A stretch of DNA of 64,000 nucleotides. Origin: Planctomycetota bacterium (GTDB lineage: Bacteria; Planctomycetota; Phycisphaerae; UBA1845; PWPN01). Position numbers and translations under genes: made by a program. The DNA lies in contig JAKPHF010000064.1 of assembly GCA_029550525.1 (NCBI GenBank), forward strand, positions 1 to 64,000, in the 5' to 3' direction. Positions 18,276 through 27,046 of the stretch are shown here, piece by piece. Within the stretch, counting starts at the first letter, position 1. Every line of letters starts with the position of its first letter. Below the pieces are notes generated by a model. It did no database searches. It had not been told where the DNA came from and saw only the letters and a program-made list of their open reading frames with translations.

Positions 18276-19186
18276 GGAAAATCGCTGGCGCGAACGAATT
18301 CCAGGCCGATCGACTTCTCCGTGAACAATGGCGAGCCGCCGTGGACGGCCCGAGCGGGCAGCCAGACCGTGCCCTGGTCCGGCGTCCAGATGCCCACCGC
18401 CATCCACAGCCCCGAGACCCAGCCGCTCGCGTCGGAGGGCTGGGCCCCGGGTTCCTTCGAGAGCATCACGCGGGCACCACCCGCGGAGAGATCCACGATC
18501 CGCGTGGTCACCAGCTCAGGCCCCTTGGGCCTCGAGACGAGCAGGTGCACGCTGCCCTCCACTTCGTGGCGGTAGTTCCGGCGCCGGGGCTCGAGCTTGA
18601 TGCGCGACGGGGGCGGCGGGGGGAATCCGCGCAAGATGCGCTGCACTTCGCGGTGCACGGTCATGCCGAACAGTCCCCACGTCACTTCGGCCAGTTGATA
18701 GCGCCGCAGCCAATGGCGGACTTCCTCACAAGCCTGCTCGAGCGTGAGGATTTCGCTACTCGATTCGTCCGAGCGACAGCGATCCCGTTCGGCGGCCTCC
18801 GCTTCGTCGCCGTCGGCCGCGGCGCATTCCAGACCCACCTTGTATCCGCCGATGGTTTGCGTGCAGTGAACCAGCCGCATGCGTCCGACCCACGTGCCTC
18901 GGTCGGTGAACACCTCCACATCAAAGTGCTTGTGCGGCTCGAGCTTGCAGGGCACGGTCAGCCCCAGTCCTCGACAGGAGATGTCCCGCGAGCGGGCCGT
19001 GAACGCCGGCTCCCGTACGTTCTCGGCCCCGGTCACGAGTCGCAACCGCACGGGCAGAATCAGGTCCTGCCGGGGATGAGCCCGCTTGCCCGACCAGGTG
19101 TCGGAGTCACCGGCGGTTATCGGCCCGAATGCCTCCATGATGTGCGAGAGCATCTGCATGTCTGATACGTGAGTTTGGCTAGCCAT
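18266..19186 (-). CDS. Tandem PilZ domain protein
   Basis: A 306-residue cytoplasmic protein with two PilZ-type cyclic-di-GMP-binding modules. The first (about 34-125) has KRAHPRQD and DISCRGLGL. The second (about 198-300) has RRRNYRHEVEG and DLSAGGARV. Both keep the Arg-rich switch and the (D/N)-x-S-x-x-G motif, so both may bind ligand. A Glu/Asp-rich, helical linker lies between them. GGAGG stands 4-5 nt before ATG 19186. Divergent from a CpaE-like pilus-assembly ATPase, which suggests a link to surface attachment or pili. The stop lies in heptad tract T4. Confidence 0.87.
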   Translation of the reverse strand: MASQTHVSDMQMLSHIMEAFGPITAGDSDTWSGKRAHPRQDLILPVRLRLVTGAENVREPAFTARSRDISCRGLGLTVPCKLEPHKHFDVEVFTDRGTWVGRMRLVHCTQTIGGYKVGLECAAADGDEAEAAERDRCRSDESSSEILTLEQACEEVRHWLRRYQLAEVTWGLFGMTVHREVQRILRGFPPPPPSRIKLEPRRRNYRHEVEGSVHLLVSRPKGPELVTTRIVDLSAGGARVMLSKEPGAQPSDASGWVSGLWMAVGIWTPDQGTVWLPARAVHGGSPLFTEKSIGLEFVRASDFPWQ

Positions 19187-19382
19187 GGCGCCTCCAAGGT
19201 GGACAGCGGTTCACTCCTGTTACTTACGATTGATAGTCCGGCGGAGCAAACCGGGATCAACGCTCAGGCCGGTTCGACGTTGGTCGATATACCCTTCGGG
19301 ATGTCGTGCGCCTGATCGGGCATGGTCCAGGCGCGGCCGTGCCGCGTACCAATCTTTGTTGCCTACGTCGGGAGAGAAACGC

Positions 19383-20573
19383 ATGCCGCAAGTCTTGCGA
19401 GTTTGTCTGTTCAATCGAGAAGTCCAACAATCGCTGCATCAGCCATTCCAGGATTTTCCGCACCTGCGGATCGTGGGCCAGGTGGCCAGCGCCGACGAGA
19501 TGCTGGACTGGATCAGCCGGTTGAGCGTGGACCTCGCGGTGGTCAACCTGGATTCCGCCCAAGCCCTGGAAGTGGTGGAACAGATACGCCAGATGACGCC
19601 GCGCTGCGGAATCCTGGGGATCAGCCGCAGCAGCGATCCCAACGACATCATTCGAGCCATGCGGGCCGGCTGCAACCAGTACGTGCGCTGGCCGGTGGAC
19701 ACCAAGGATCTGCGAGAGGCTCTCGAGCAGATCACGATGCAGGTGACTCCGCGAAACGTCGGGGCCCGGCGCGTTTGCGTGCTCGGTGCTTCCGGGGGGA
19801 ACGGATCGACGACCATCGCGTGCAACCTGGCCGTGGAACTGGCCGGCCTGAGCGGCGGCGACTGCGGTTTGGTCGATTTGAATCTGGAACTGGGCGACGT
19901 GGGCTGCCTGTTCGATGTCCAGCCGGTCTACTCCGTGGCTGACGTCTGCCGGGACAACATGGAGATCGACCGCTCCGTGTTGGAGAAAGCATTCCACCGG
20001 CTGAATTGCGGTGTGAGCATCCTGGTTCGGCCGCACAAGCTGGAGGAGGCGTACGAAGTCTCGCCCGAGGGCGTGGCCAACATGCTCAACGAGGCCCGCG
20101 CCCTGTTCCCGTTCCTGGTCGTGGATCTGCCTCGCTCGCTGGATCCGATCAGCGTGACGGCCCTGACCGATGCCGATCGTGTCCTGGTTGTCGCACAGTT
20201 GACCGTCGCGTCCATCCGCAACGCCACCCGCATTCACGAGTGGCTGCGCAAGATGGGCACGCCGGAAAACAACATCGGCATCGTGCTCAACCGGGCGTCG
20301 GCAGGCATCGGCCACATCAAGCCCGAGGACGTCGAAGCCCACTTCGGCAAGCCGGTGTTTGCCGCCATCCCCAACGACTATCACCGCGTACAGTCGTCGC
20401 TCGACGCGGGATACACCAAGGATGATGGACGCAATCCCGTGCAGGCGGCCATTCGCGAGATGGCTCGCAAGATCGCCAGCGACCTGGTGCAACAGGGTCC
20501 CGAGGAGGTGGAGCCGGCTCCGCTACTCAAACGCTTCTGGCGTCGGCGGGAGAAGGTCCCCGCAGGCGTGTGA
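19383..20573 (+). CDS. CpaE/TadZ-like pilus assembly ATPase (receiver + ParA-like)
   Basis: A 396-residue protein with an N-terminal receiver-like domain (1-120) and a MinD/ParA-like ATPase domain (about 128-370). The receiver still has an Asp at VVNLDS (Asp57). The P-loop reads GASGGNGSTT (135-144), a deviant Walker A in which both Lys positions are replaced, as in many TadZ/CpaE proteins. Such proteins localise Tad/Flp pilus machinery to a pole. No other tad/flp genes are in the window, so the partner apparatus is elsewhere or the protein has another positioning role. GGGAGAG precedes ATG 19383; longer in-frame starts look non-coding. Confidence 0.85.
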   Translation: MPQVLRVCLFNREVQQSLHQPFQDFPHLRIVGQVASADEMLDWISRLSVDLAVVNLDSAQALEVVEQIRQMTPRCGILGISRSSDPNDIIRAMRAGCNQYVRWPVDTKDLREALEQITMQVTPRNVGARRVCVLGASGGNGSTTIACNLAVELAGLSGGDCGLVDLNLELGDVGCLFDVQPVYSVADVCRDNMEIDRSVLEKAFHRLNCGVSILVRPHKLEEAYEVSPEGVANMLNEARALFPFLVVDLPRSLDPISVTALTDADRVLVVAQLTVASIRNATRIHEWLRKMGTPENNIGIVLNRASAGIGHIKPEDVEAHFGKPVFAAIPNDYHRVQSSLDAGYTKDDGRNPVQAAIREMARKIASDLVQQGPEEVEPAPLLKRFWRRREKVPAGV

Positions 20574-20589
20574 CAATCACTGACAGATC

Positions 20590-20622
20590 GGGGCGGACGT
20601 CTCGCTTGCAGACGTCCGCCCC
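20590..20622 (+). terminator. Hairpin terminator-like structure after the CpaE-like gene
   Basis: A perfect 13-bp stem GGGGCGGACGTCT / AGACGTCCGCCCC with a 7-base loop, 16 bp after the stop. It is followed by CAATTTCG, so the T-run is poor. The sequence is similar to the dispersed GGCGGGC hairpins and may be a member recruited here. Confidence 0.6.
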
Positions 20623-20645
20623 CAATTTCGTAACCTGCCTCTCGC

Positions 20646-20693
20646 AGTCCTCTGGCTTACGCTTACAGCTTACAGGCTATAGCTTAGAGCTAT
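20646..20693. repeat. Heptad tract T5 (CpaE-like / alcohol dehydrogenase convergent junction)
   Basis: Units such as GGCTTAC-GCTTACA-GCTTACA-GGCTATA-GCTTAGA run across the end of the dehydrogenase gene. They encode its last residues (Ser-Lys-Leu) and its TAG (20679-20677). Confidence 0.7.
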
Positions 20694-21699
20694 TCTCCAG
20701 CACGATGCGATATCGCGCCTTGCCGGCCCGCAAGTGATCGAGGGCCTCGTTCACCTGCGACATGGGGAAGACCTCGGTGATGGGCATGATGCCGTGACGC
20801 GCGCAGAACTCGAGCATGGTGGCCATGACCGCCGGGCTGCCGGTAGGCGATCCGGAAATGACGCGCTGGCTGCCGATCAGCGAGAAGACTTCGACGGGCA
20901 CCGGTTCGAGCACGGCACCCACGAAGTGCAGCCGGCCGCGCGGGGCCAGCGTGTGGATGATGGCCTTCCAGTCCAGCGGGACGTTCACGGTCACCATGAT
21001 GAAATCCAGTGTGTGGGCGAGGCTCTTCATGCGGGCGGCGTCGCGTGAGTTTACCACGTGATGCGCGCCCATGCGCTCGATCTCCTCGCGCTTGGCGTCG
21101 CTGGAGGTGAACGCGTAGACCTCGCAGCCCCACTTGGACAGGAAGCGTACGGCCATGTGGCCCAGCCCGCCGATCCCGACCACGCCGACGCGGTCGGTGG
21201 GTTTGACGCCAGCCAGGAGCAGCGGCGAGAACACGGTGATCCCGCCGCACATGAGCGGGCCAGCCTTGGCGGGATCAAGCCCGTCGGGCAGCGGCACCGC
21301 CCACGGCCACTGCACGCGGACGCGGTCGGCGAATCCGCCGTGGCGATGTACGATGGTCCCTTCCGCGGCGGAGCACAAGTGCAGGTCGCCCGACAGGCAC
21401 TGCCGACACGCCAGGCAACTGCCGGATGACCAGCCAATGCCGACTCTTTGACCTACCTGCACGCCCTTGGCCTGCGGTCCTGTTGCGACCACTTTCCCGA
21501 TCACTTCATGCCCGGGCACGATGGGGTATTGCGTCATTCCCCAGTCGTTGTCCAGCATGGACAAGTCCGAATGGCAGATGCCGCAGTATTCGACGGCCAC
21601 CTCCACCTGCTCCGGACCCAGCTCGCCCGCGTCGAACTCGAACCGTCGAAGCGGCTGGCCTTTGCCCGCCGCCGCGCAGCCTGTGAAAATGTGTGCCAT
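20677..21699 (-). CDS. Zinc-dependent NAD(P) alcohol dehydrogenase (cinnamyl alcohol dehydrogenase-like)
   Basis: A 340-residue medium-chain dehydrogenase. Catalytic zinc ligands are expected at Cys42 (CGICHSD), His64-Glu65 (GHE) and a later Cys in LMCGG. The structural zinc site is Cys95, Cys98, Cys101 and Cys109. The nucleotide-binding motif is GVVGIGGLGHMAVRF. The pattern matches the YahK/AdhA-like aldehyde reductase group, which usually prefers NADPH. AGGAGAG precedes ATG 21699. Oxidation or reduction of primary alcohols and aldehydes is expected; the physiological substrate is unknown. Confidence 0.88.
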   Translation of the reverse strand: MAHIFTGCAAAGKGQPLRRFEFDAGELGPEQVEVAVEYCGICHSDLSMLDNDWGMTQYPIVPGHEVIGKVVATGPQAKGVQVGQRVGIGWSSGSCLACRQCLSGDLHLCSAAEGTIVHRHGGFADRVRVQWPWAVPLPDGLDPAKAGPLMCGGITVFSPLLLAGVKPTDRVGVVGIGGLGHMAVRFLSKWGCEVYAFTSSDAKREEIERMGAHHVVNSRDAARMKSLAHTLDFIMVTVNVPLDWKAIIHTLAPRGRLHFVGAVLEPVPVEVFSLIGSQRVISGSPTGSPAVMATMLEFCARHGIMPITEVFPMSQVNEALDHLRAGKARYRIVLENSSKL

Positions 21700-21737
21700 C
21701 GGTTAGATCTCTCCTTGCCGCGCCGCCCACACTACGT

Positions 21738-21805
21738 CAGCCCTCAAGCCTCAGGTCTCAAGCCTTTCTCCCCAGCCCCCAATCCCTAAGCCCCAGCCTC
21801 CACCC
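21738..21805. repeat. Heptad tract T6 (rhomboid end / dehydrogenase start)
   Basis: Two families sit side by side: CTCAAGC-CTCAGGT-CTCAAGC, then CCCCAGC-CCCCAAT-CCCTAAG-CCCCAGC. It abuts the rhomboid stop (TGA 21808-21806). Confidence 0.7.
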
Positions 21806-23023
21806 TCATGCCTGCGGGGCGGGGCGGCCAAGAGCCTGCGAGGCTGCTTCAAGCCAGTGCCGAGCCTGCTCGCGGCGGCGGTCGTCCGTGATGCGCTCGA
21901 GCGCACGTTTGAGATGCTCTTCCGCCACCTCATACTGATGCAGATCGCGTGCGTAGATGATGCCCAGCAGCAGCTCGATTTGCGGTGCCTCCTGAGCCGA
22001 CGGATACGTGGAGAGAAACTTCTCGTATGCCGCGGCCGCCTGGGGGAATCGCTCCGTGCTATAGAGCTGGTTAGCGATGTCGAGCTGCTGGTTGCGTCCG
22101 AGCACCTGGCGCGGATCCAGGTCGAGCAGCTTTTCGTACAGTCGAGCCGCCTCGGATCGGTTGCCCTCGTCGATGGTGCGGATGATCTCTTGTCGCAGTT
22201 GCGTGACCGGGTTGTTGTCATCGAGGGGGTCGGTCACGCGCACGCGAACGTCGTCGAACGACACCGGTCGGGCCACGCGGCCGAATTGAGCCCGGGCCTG
22301 AGCCTGCGGGGTGGACATGGCGCTCCGCAAGCTCTGCCGCTGGAACCAGCGTTTCCACAGGGCGATGATGTCGAACTGGTCGCGCGGCAACACGTGCAGG
22401 GCGAGCAGGACGGTGATGGTCAGGAATCCGAACGCATAGCCGGCCAGATGCGCATCGAACGCGACGTTCATGCCCGCCCCGAGCCGCGGGGCGATGATGT
22501 TGTCCCACATGATCATCTTGAAGACGATCATGATCATGCTGGGCAGCTCGAACGTGCCGATGAAGAACCACCAGTACAGCACGGTGATGCGGCTGCGCGG
22601 GAACATGGCCAGGTAGGCCGTGGTCACCGCGGCGATGGCTCCCGACGCGCCGACCATGGGCGAGTTGTGATTGAGCATGAAGCCGAGGGCTGCCGCTTCA
22701 CCGCCCGCCAGGTAGAACAGCAGATAGGACAGATGGCCCATCTTGGCATTGACCGCGTTGCCGAACAGCCACAGGAACAGCATGTTCCCGCCCAGGTGGA
22801 ACAGATCGGCGTGCAGGAATTGATAGGTGAAGAACTGAAACAGCCGCGGCTCGTCGCCCTGGAACACGCCCTGGCCGATCATCGCGGCCAACGCCGCGCT
22901 GCCCATGCGCGGGTTGGTCGCGACGTTCTGAACCATGAAGACGAACACGTTCAGACCGATCAGGCCATAGTTGACCCACGGCGTGCGGCGTACGGAAGTA
23001 TCGGTCGCGATCGGAAGAAACAT
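21806..23023 (-). CDS. Rhomboid family intramembrane serine protease with TPR-like C-terminal region
   Basis: A 405-residue protein. Residues 15-215 form a six-helix rhomboid core, with the catalytic Ser127 in GASGAI and His192 in AHLAGY; the HxxxN-like segment FHLGGNMLF is at 75-83. Residues 216-405 are soluble and helical, with repeated LYEKLLDLDP / YEKFLSTYPSA segments typical of TPRs. This arrangement is common in planctomycetal rhomboids and suggests a cytoplasmic interaction module. The substrate is unknown. It lies 24 bp downstream of the DUF1844 gene, with which it may be co-transcribed. Confidence 0.9.
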   Translation of the reverse strand: MFLPIATDTSVRRTPWVNYGLIGLNVFVFMVQNVATNPRMGSAALAAMIGQGVFQGDEPRLFQFFTYQFLHADLFHLGGNMLFLWLFGNAVNAKMGHLSYLLFYLAGGEAAALGFMLNHNSPMVGASGAIAAVTTAYLAMFPRSRITVLYWWFFIGTFELPSMIMIVFKMIMWDNIIAPRLGAGMNVAFDAHLAGYAFGFLTITVLLALHVLPRDQFDIIALWKRWFQRQSLRSAMSTPQAQARAQFGRVARPVSFDDVRVRVTDPLDDNNPVTQLRQEIIRTIDEGNRSEAARLYEKLLDLDPRQVLGRNQQLDIANQLYSTERFPQAAAAYEKFLSTYPSAQEAPQIELLLGIIYARDLHQYEVAEEHLKRALERITDDRRREQARHWLEAASQALGRPAPQA

Positions 23024-23047
23024 CCTGCTGGTCGATTCGCCTCGGCG

Positions 23048-23452
23048 TCAGGCCTGGCCGGCGGGCGGTTGCGTCGCCGCCGCTCGCAACTCATGGACCA
23101 CCTGCACGAAGGCCGCCCGCAGCTCGTGCAGCGTGCCCTCGATGATCTTCTTCTCGTTCTCGTCGAGATTGTTCTGCGTCTTCTGCTGGAGGACTTCGAG
23201 CAGGTCGATGTAGTGCTTGGCCAGGGGCAGACTCGGCGGGATCGGCTGGCCGGTGGCAGGATCCTGGATGCCGCCCAGGCCGATGCTGACCTGCATGACG
23301 ATCATCTGCACCAGCTCCAGGATGGACGGTTGCGGGATCTCCTGCTGGTGCTGAGCCTGCTCGCGGGCCTGACGCTCGGCCTCCTCTTTTTCACGGCGAG
23401 CCTGTTCCTTCCAATCGTCGTCCACAATGATGCGGGGTTTGTCGTCGGCCAT
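23048..23452 (-). CDS. DUF1844 domain protein
   Basis: A 134-residue cytoplasmic protein beginning MADDKPRIIVDDDWKEQ and containing LPLAKHYIDLLEVLQQKT and NEKKIIEGTLHELR. These are the conserved blocks of DUF1844. A charged, Gln-rich coiled segment (about 14-38) links them. Function is unknown; the family is small, helical and widespread in planctomycetes and deltaproteobacteria. Start ATG 23452 has GGAG 8 nt upstream; the earlier in-frame ATG at 23500 lacks a better site. Confidence 0.82.
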   Translation of the reverse strand: MADDKPRIIVDDDWKEQARREKEEAERQAREQAQHQQEIPQPSILELVQMIVMQVSIGLGGIQDPATGQPIPPSLPLAKHYIDLLEVLQQKTQNNLDENEKKIIEGTLHELRAAFVQVVHELRAAATQPPAGQA

Positions 23453-23630
23453 GTTGTTCTCCACATTGAACTCTTTGATCTCGTGCCGACGGACGTTCAC
23501 CGGCCGAGTTACGAGGTATTATACGGGATCCGCTCCACGGCGTCAGGTCCGTGCAGCCCGGGGGAGTGGGCCGGGCGTCTCGCCCGTCGGAAAAGCCTAT
23601 CTCTTACGTCACACTGACGTCTGTGTTCCC

Positions 23631-25241
23631 TCAAGCCTCGGGCCTTTTCACAGTCTCGCGGAGGCTCCCGGCCAGCATCTCCAGCCGGCTGCGGGGCTGG
23701 AGGGCGTAGAAGAACTCGCGGCTGTCGGCGATGGCGTTACTGGCGAGTTGTCGGCCGATCCGCGCCGCAGCGGCGTCGAATTCCGCCGTCAGTTCCGGAT
23801 GCATGGCACTCAACCGTTCGTTGATCTCGCGGATGCCGCGGAAGACCTCGCGCCGCTGCAGGGCAGGGGCGCGCGACGCACGCAACTCGGCCCCCTGAGC
23901 GATCAGCCGGTTCCGGGCCGCCAGCAGATCGGCGGGGACATCGGCGACGTATCGCTGCGGATTGAACCGCAAATCCCGCACACGCCGGCGAGCGGCCAGC
24001 AGGTCCGAGCGGCTCACGGCGAACCTGGGTAGTGGCAACCGCAAGGTGGCGCTCACGCACGCGTAGGGCGGCGGCTCGCAGCCGTAGTAACGCCGGAAGA
24101 TTCCGTCGTTGATCCGGTCATATTTGGCGCCACCGATACCGTGCACGAACAGATTGCACAGCAGGAGGCGGGCCCATAGCGTCAGCGTCAGCGCCCGCGG
24201 CCGGATCACCCACGGCGCGAGACTGGCCAGCGCGGCTGCGGCGGATCGTGCCAGCTCGGTTCGGCTCAGCGTGCCCACGAGGTCTGGTCCGGCGAACAGA
24301 TCCAGGGCATCGCCTCGCGAAGCGATCCATAGTCGCCGCCGCTGCTGGAGCGGCTGATAGATCCAGAAGGGGGCCTCGAGGCGGTCCTCCACCCGCTTGA
24401 GGTCGGGCAGTGGGCGATCGGGGCTGCGGACGCGCTGCTCGCGGCGATACTCGGCCAGGCTCGAGTTGTACTCGTGGGCGAAGCGTTCGAGGTTGAGCAG
24501 GATGTCGGCCACGAACGGCCCGTTGAAGGCGTCGCTGACGCGGATCTCCTGCAGATCGATCGCAAAGAGCCGATCCACGTGAGCCCGGCCCGCCAGGTGC
24601 TGTTCGACAAAGTCGCGCGGGCGAGCAGCCGAGGCGACGCCGCTCAGGTACTGGAACACGAGCGACGTATCGGCCAAGCGGCCACCGTCGGCCGGGGGGC
24701 CGCCATCGGCCAAGTGGCCGTCGTCGGCGATGGTGATGCCGGCCAGTGTGTCGGCGATCTGCCGCTGGATGGCATCGATCGCGGCCGGATTGAGAGGCGG
24801 CCGGCTCTCGTAGGCCGCGCCGGTCGTGCCGCGAAGCACAGGGATGATCTGCTGGTCGATGTACCCGTCCGGATCCGGATCGGGCAGCGTGAGCGCCGTG
24901 GTCCGGGGGGCGTCGTTGTCCACCACCAGATCGGCGCCGTGTGCGCCCAATCGCGAGGCGACCTCGGCCACGATCACATGCTTGGCCCACACACCCGGGT
25001 GCGCGAATTCGGGCTGATGCCCGCAGGCGATGACCGGCCCGGTGACCTTGGGCCCGAGCACGCGGGCGCGCGTGGCGTGGCGAACCTCCTCGATGGGCAT
25101 GCCGGCCAGGCGCAGCGTGCATTCGTGCGGCTTGCGATGACGGATATCCTGCTCGATGAGGCCGGCCCAGAGCGCTGCCGCCGGTTCGATCAGCACCTCG
25201 CCGTCGCGACGAGGAGTTTGCAGGCGATCAAATCTCAGCAT
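23631..25241 (-). CDS. Conserved hypothetical protein, weakly BshC-like
   Basis: A 536-residue protein I cannot assign with confidence. Visible blocks are CGHQPEFAHPGVWAKHVI (about 73-90), DLVVDNDAPRTT, HGIGGAKYDRINDGIFRRYYG and RREVFRGIREINERL. GHQP-type N-terminal blocks and a GGxKYxR segment recall BshC, the cysteine-adding enzyme of bacillithiol synthesis, but the match is only partial. A low-complexity stretch with repeated ADGG/LAD occurs about one third in. The ATG at 25241 overlaps the upstream glycosyltransferase stop by 7 bp, so the two are probably co-translated. No transmembrane segment or signal peptide is evident. Confidence 0.6.
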   Translation of the reverse strand: MLRFDRLQTPRRDGEVLIEPAAALWAGLIEQDIRHRKPHECTLRLAGMPIEEVRHATRARVLGPKVTGPVIACGHQPEFAHPGVWAKHVIVAEVASRLGAHGADLVVDNDAPRTTALTLPDPDPDGYIDQQIIPVLRGTTGAAYESRPPLNPAAIDAIQRQIADTLAGITIADDGHLADGGPPADGGRLADTSLVFQYLSGVASAARPRDFVEQHLAGRAHVDRLFAIDLQEIRVSDAFNGPFVADILLNLERFAHEYNSSLAEYRREQRVRSPDRPLPDLKRVEDRLEAPFWIYQPLQQRRRLWIASRGDALDLFAGPDLVGTLSRTELARSAAAALASLAPWVIRPRALTLTLWARLLLCNLFVHGIGGAKYDRINDGIFRRYYGCEPPPYACVSATLRLPLPRFAVSRSDLLAARRRVRDLRFNPQRYVADVPADLLAARNRLIAQGAELRASRAPALQRREVFRGIREINERLSAMHPELTAEFDAAAARIGRQLASNAIADSREFFYALQPRSRLEMLAGSLRETVKRPEA

Positions 25242-26014
25242 GGTTCTGTTTGCGACTCGCACTCAGCCGTCCCGGCGGTCGGGCCGGGGCAGCCGGAACA
25301 CTCGCCCGCGGGCAGCGGCATCTGCTCGGCCAGGGCGTGAATGAGCACCTCGTAGTAATAGAGCAGACGCGCGGTCGGGTTGTCCAGCGAGTCGCCGAAC
25401 TGGCGGTTGGGATCCTTGTAGATGAGGCTGACCGGGATCTCTCGTATCCGCAGGCCGAGGCGGGCCGCCTGCACCCACAGCTGCAGCGGCATGCCGTAGC
25501 CCGGAACGGTCAGGTTGAGCCGGGCCAACGCGGCCGTGCGGTAGGCCTTGAATCCGCAGAACGCGTCGGTGATGCCCAGCTTGAGGATCTCGTTGAGCAG
25601 GTCGGTGATGGTTTGGTTGATGGCTTTGCGGTCGGCCGGGGCTTGCGACTTGGCGCTGCTGGACTGCATGTAGCGCGAGCCGCTGATAATGTCGGCATCG
25701 TCGCGCCGGGCTTCGCGGATGAAGGCGGGAATGCGAGCCGGCTCGTGCTGCTCATCGCAGTCGATGGTGACCACCCAGTCGTAGCCGTGGTCGATGGCGT
25801 ACTGGAACGCGTCGATCAGGCTCTGGCCGTAGCCCAGGTTGTGATGGTGCCGGATGCACTGGATGGACGGCGTGGCCGCCAGGAGTGACGGAGTTTCGTC
25901 GGTGGAGCCGTCGTCCACCACCAGGATGTCGGACGCGTACCGCCGGATGTTCCCGAGAACCTGCCGGACCGTTGCCGCCTCGTTGTAGATGGGTACTGCC
26001 ACCAAAAACCGCAT
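25235..26014 (-). CDS. Family 2 glycosyltransferase (dolichol-phosphate mannose synthase-like)
   Basis: A 259-residue GT-A enzyme without transmembrane helices. It has VPIYNEAATV at the N-terminus, VVDDGSTDET, the metal-binding IDCDEQHEP and a later GSRYM. The DPMS/polyprenyl-phosphate glycosyltransferase group shares this layout. It likely transfers a sugar from a nucleotide donor to a lipid carrier or cell-surface glycan. GGGGAG lies 8 nt before ATG 26014. The C-terminal tail is rich in Cys/Gly/Pro/Glu and is probably unstructured. Forms a leftward operon with the BshC-like gene. Confidence 0.87.
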   Translation of the reverse strand: MRFLVAVPIYNEAATVRQVLGNIRRYASDILVVDDGSTDETPSLLAATPSIQCIRHHHNLGYGQSLIDAFQYAIDHGYDWVVTIDCDEQHEPARIPAFIREARRDDADIISGSRYMQSSSAKSQAPADRKAINQTITDLLNEILKLGITDAFCGFKAYRTAALARLNLTVPGYGMPLQLWVQAARLGLRIREIPVSLIYKDPNRQFGDSLDNPTARLLYYYEVLIHALAEQMPLPAGECSGCPGPTAGTAECESQTEPC

Positions 26015-27046
26015 GCGCGCACTCCCCACCCTCGGCCGGCATCGGCCGAGGGTCCGTACATCTTAGGCGATTCAGCCCACAAAAACCCGCCCGGGCCGTC
26101 CTGGCCAGCCAGGTGCCGGGTGCCGAGACCGTCTCAGTCCGCCAGGCGCGTCGCCCGGATGCACAGCTTCACGACCACTCATCACACGGGCGCCCGGACC
26201 CGCCGGTTCGAAACCATGCCTCCCACGATCGGCGCCAGCCCCCGCGAGCGGCGAGGCTTGCCCCCGCCGACTCCTACCCACGCCCTGCGCAACCGAACGT
26301 AGATCAACCATTCTTGACCCATTCCTCGACCGGCGAAAGGCATGTTCGCTCCTCGCAGATCAGTGGCAACTCACGGGTCCGATCCGCAGCTTTGGGGACA
26401 AGGTCAATGCAGTATGTGTCAGGTTTGCGGTCACCGGCTTTCGCCACAAATCTCGAGTGCATTGATCCGGCATGTGTGATCACGTGCGGAGTGTGAATAT
26501 CTACGACTCCGTCAGAGCGGGTTGGAACGCCCGCCCTTCGGTGTCCGTGCGGAGACTGGCTCCCGGGATGCATCACTGGCTTTCGCCCGCATTGCTTCCT
26601 GCGACACAATTCTCATGCTTGGCTGCGCATTGAAGATCCACAACACGCAGAAAAATGCTCCCAGTCTCTTGCGGGAATAACAATTGTGTGGTAAGTAGAA
26701 GTTTTAAACACGACACGCAGGCGTTTTAAACACGACACGCAGGCGTTTCGTGAGATCAGCGTCCGGCGCAGTTCATCGACTGTGGAGCCCATCTTGGTCT
26801 TGAGGTAGGAATCTGGGCCGTGCCGTGTGATGACAGATGTCGTGTTCGATGCTCGTTCCACTCTCCTCGCTCAGGCCCGGTTACTTCATCGCCCTTGATT
26901 ATCGGACGCGCGGTCGTATGGCGGTCCAGGAAGCCGTTGCTCTGCAGATTCGCCGGAATGATCTCGAAATCGGTTGTGTTTCGCTTTTTCATGCTCTGCG
27001 GGACGGCGATCAGTCGCGTCTCATTCGCGGGCGGAGGAGGTTGTAC
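26015..27046. other. 1-kb non-coding region between GT2 and lipoprotein operon
   Basis: A long divergent intergenic region. It is more AT-rich than its surroundings around 26600-26750. It contains a 22-bp tandem duplication at 26701-26744 and several short frames with no family resemblance and odd composition. It probably holds promoters for both flanking units plus decayed sequence. I see no tRNA, small RNA with obvious terminator, or intact gene. Confidence 0.5.
26701..26744. repeat. 22-bp perfect tandem duplication
   Basis: Two exact copies of a 22-bp unit beginning GTTTTAAACACGACACGC, followed by a third partial GTTT. The GTTTTAAAC core is nearly palindromic. It lies about 300 bp upstream of the lpoB-like gene. 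Confidence 0.9.

Noticed and set aside
26196..26225. GGTTCGAAACC-like segment resembling a tRNA T-loop
   Set aside because: The flanking arms do not pair into a cloverleaf; no acceptor or D-arm is present.
26304..26609. 101-codon minus-strand frame in the 1-kb gap
   Set aside because: No ribosome-binding site, composition unlike coding regions nearby, and no family recognised. I cannot exclude a decayed gene.
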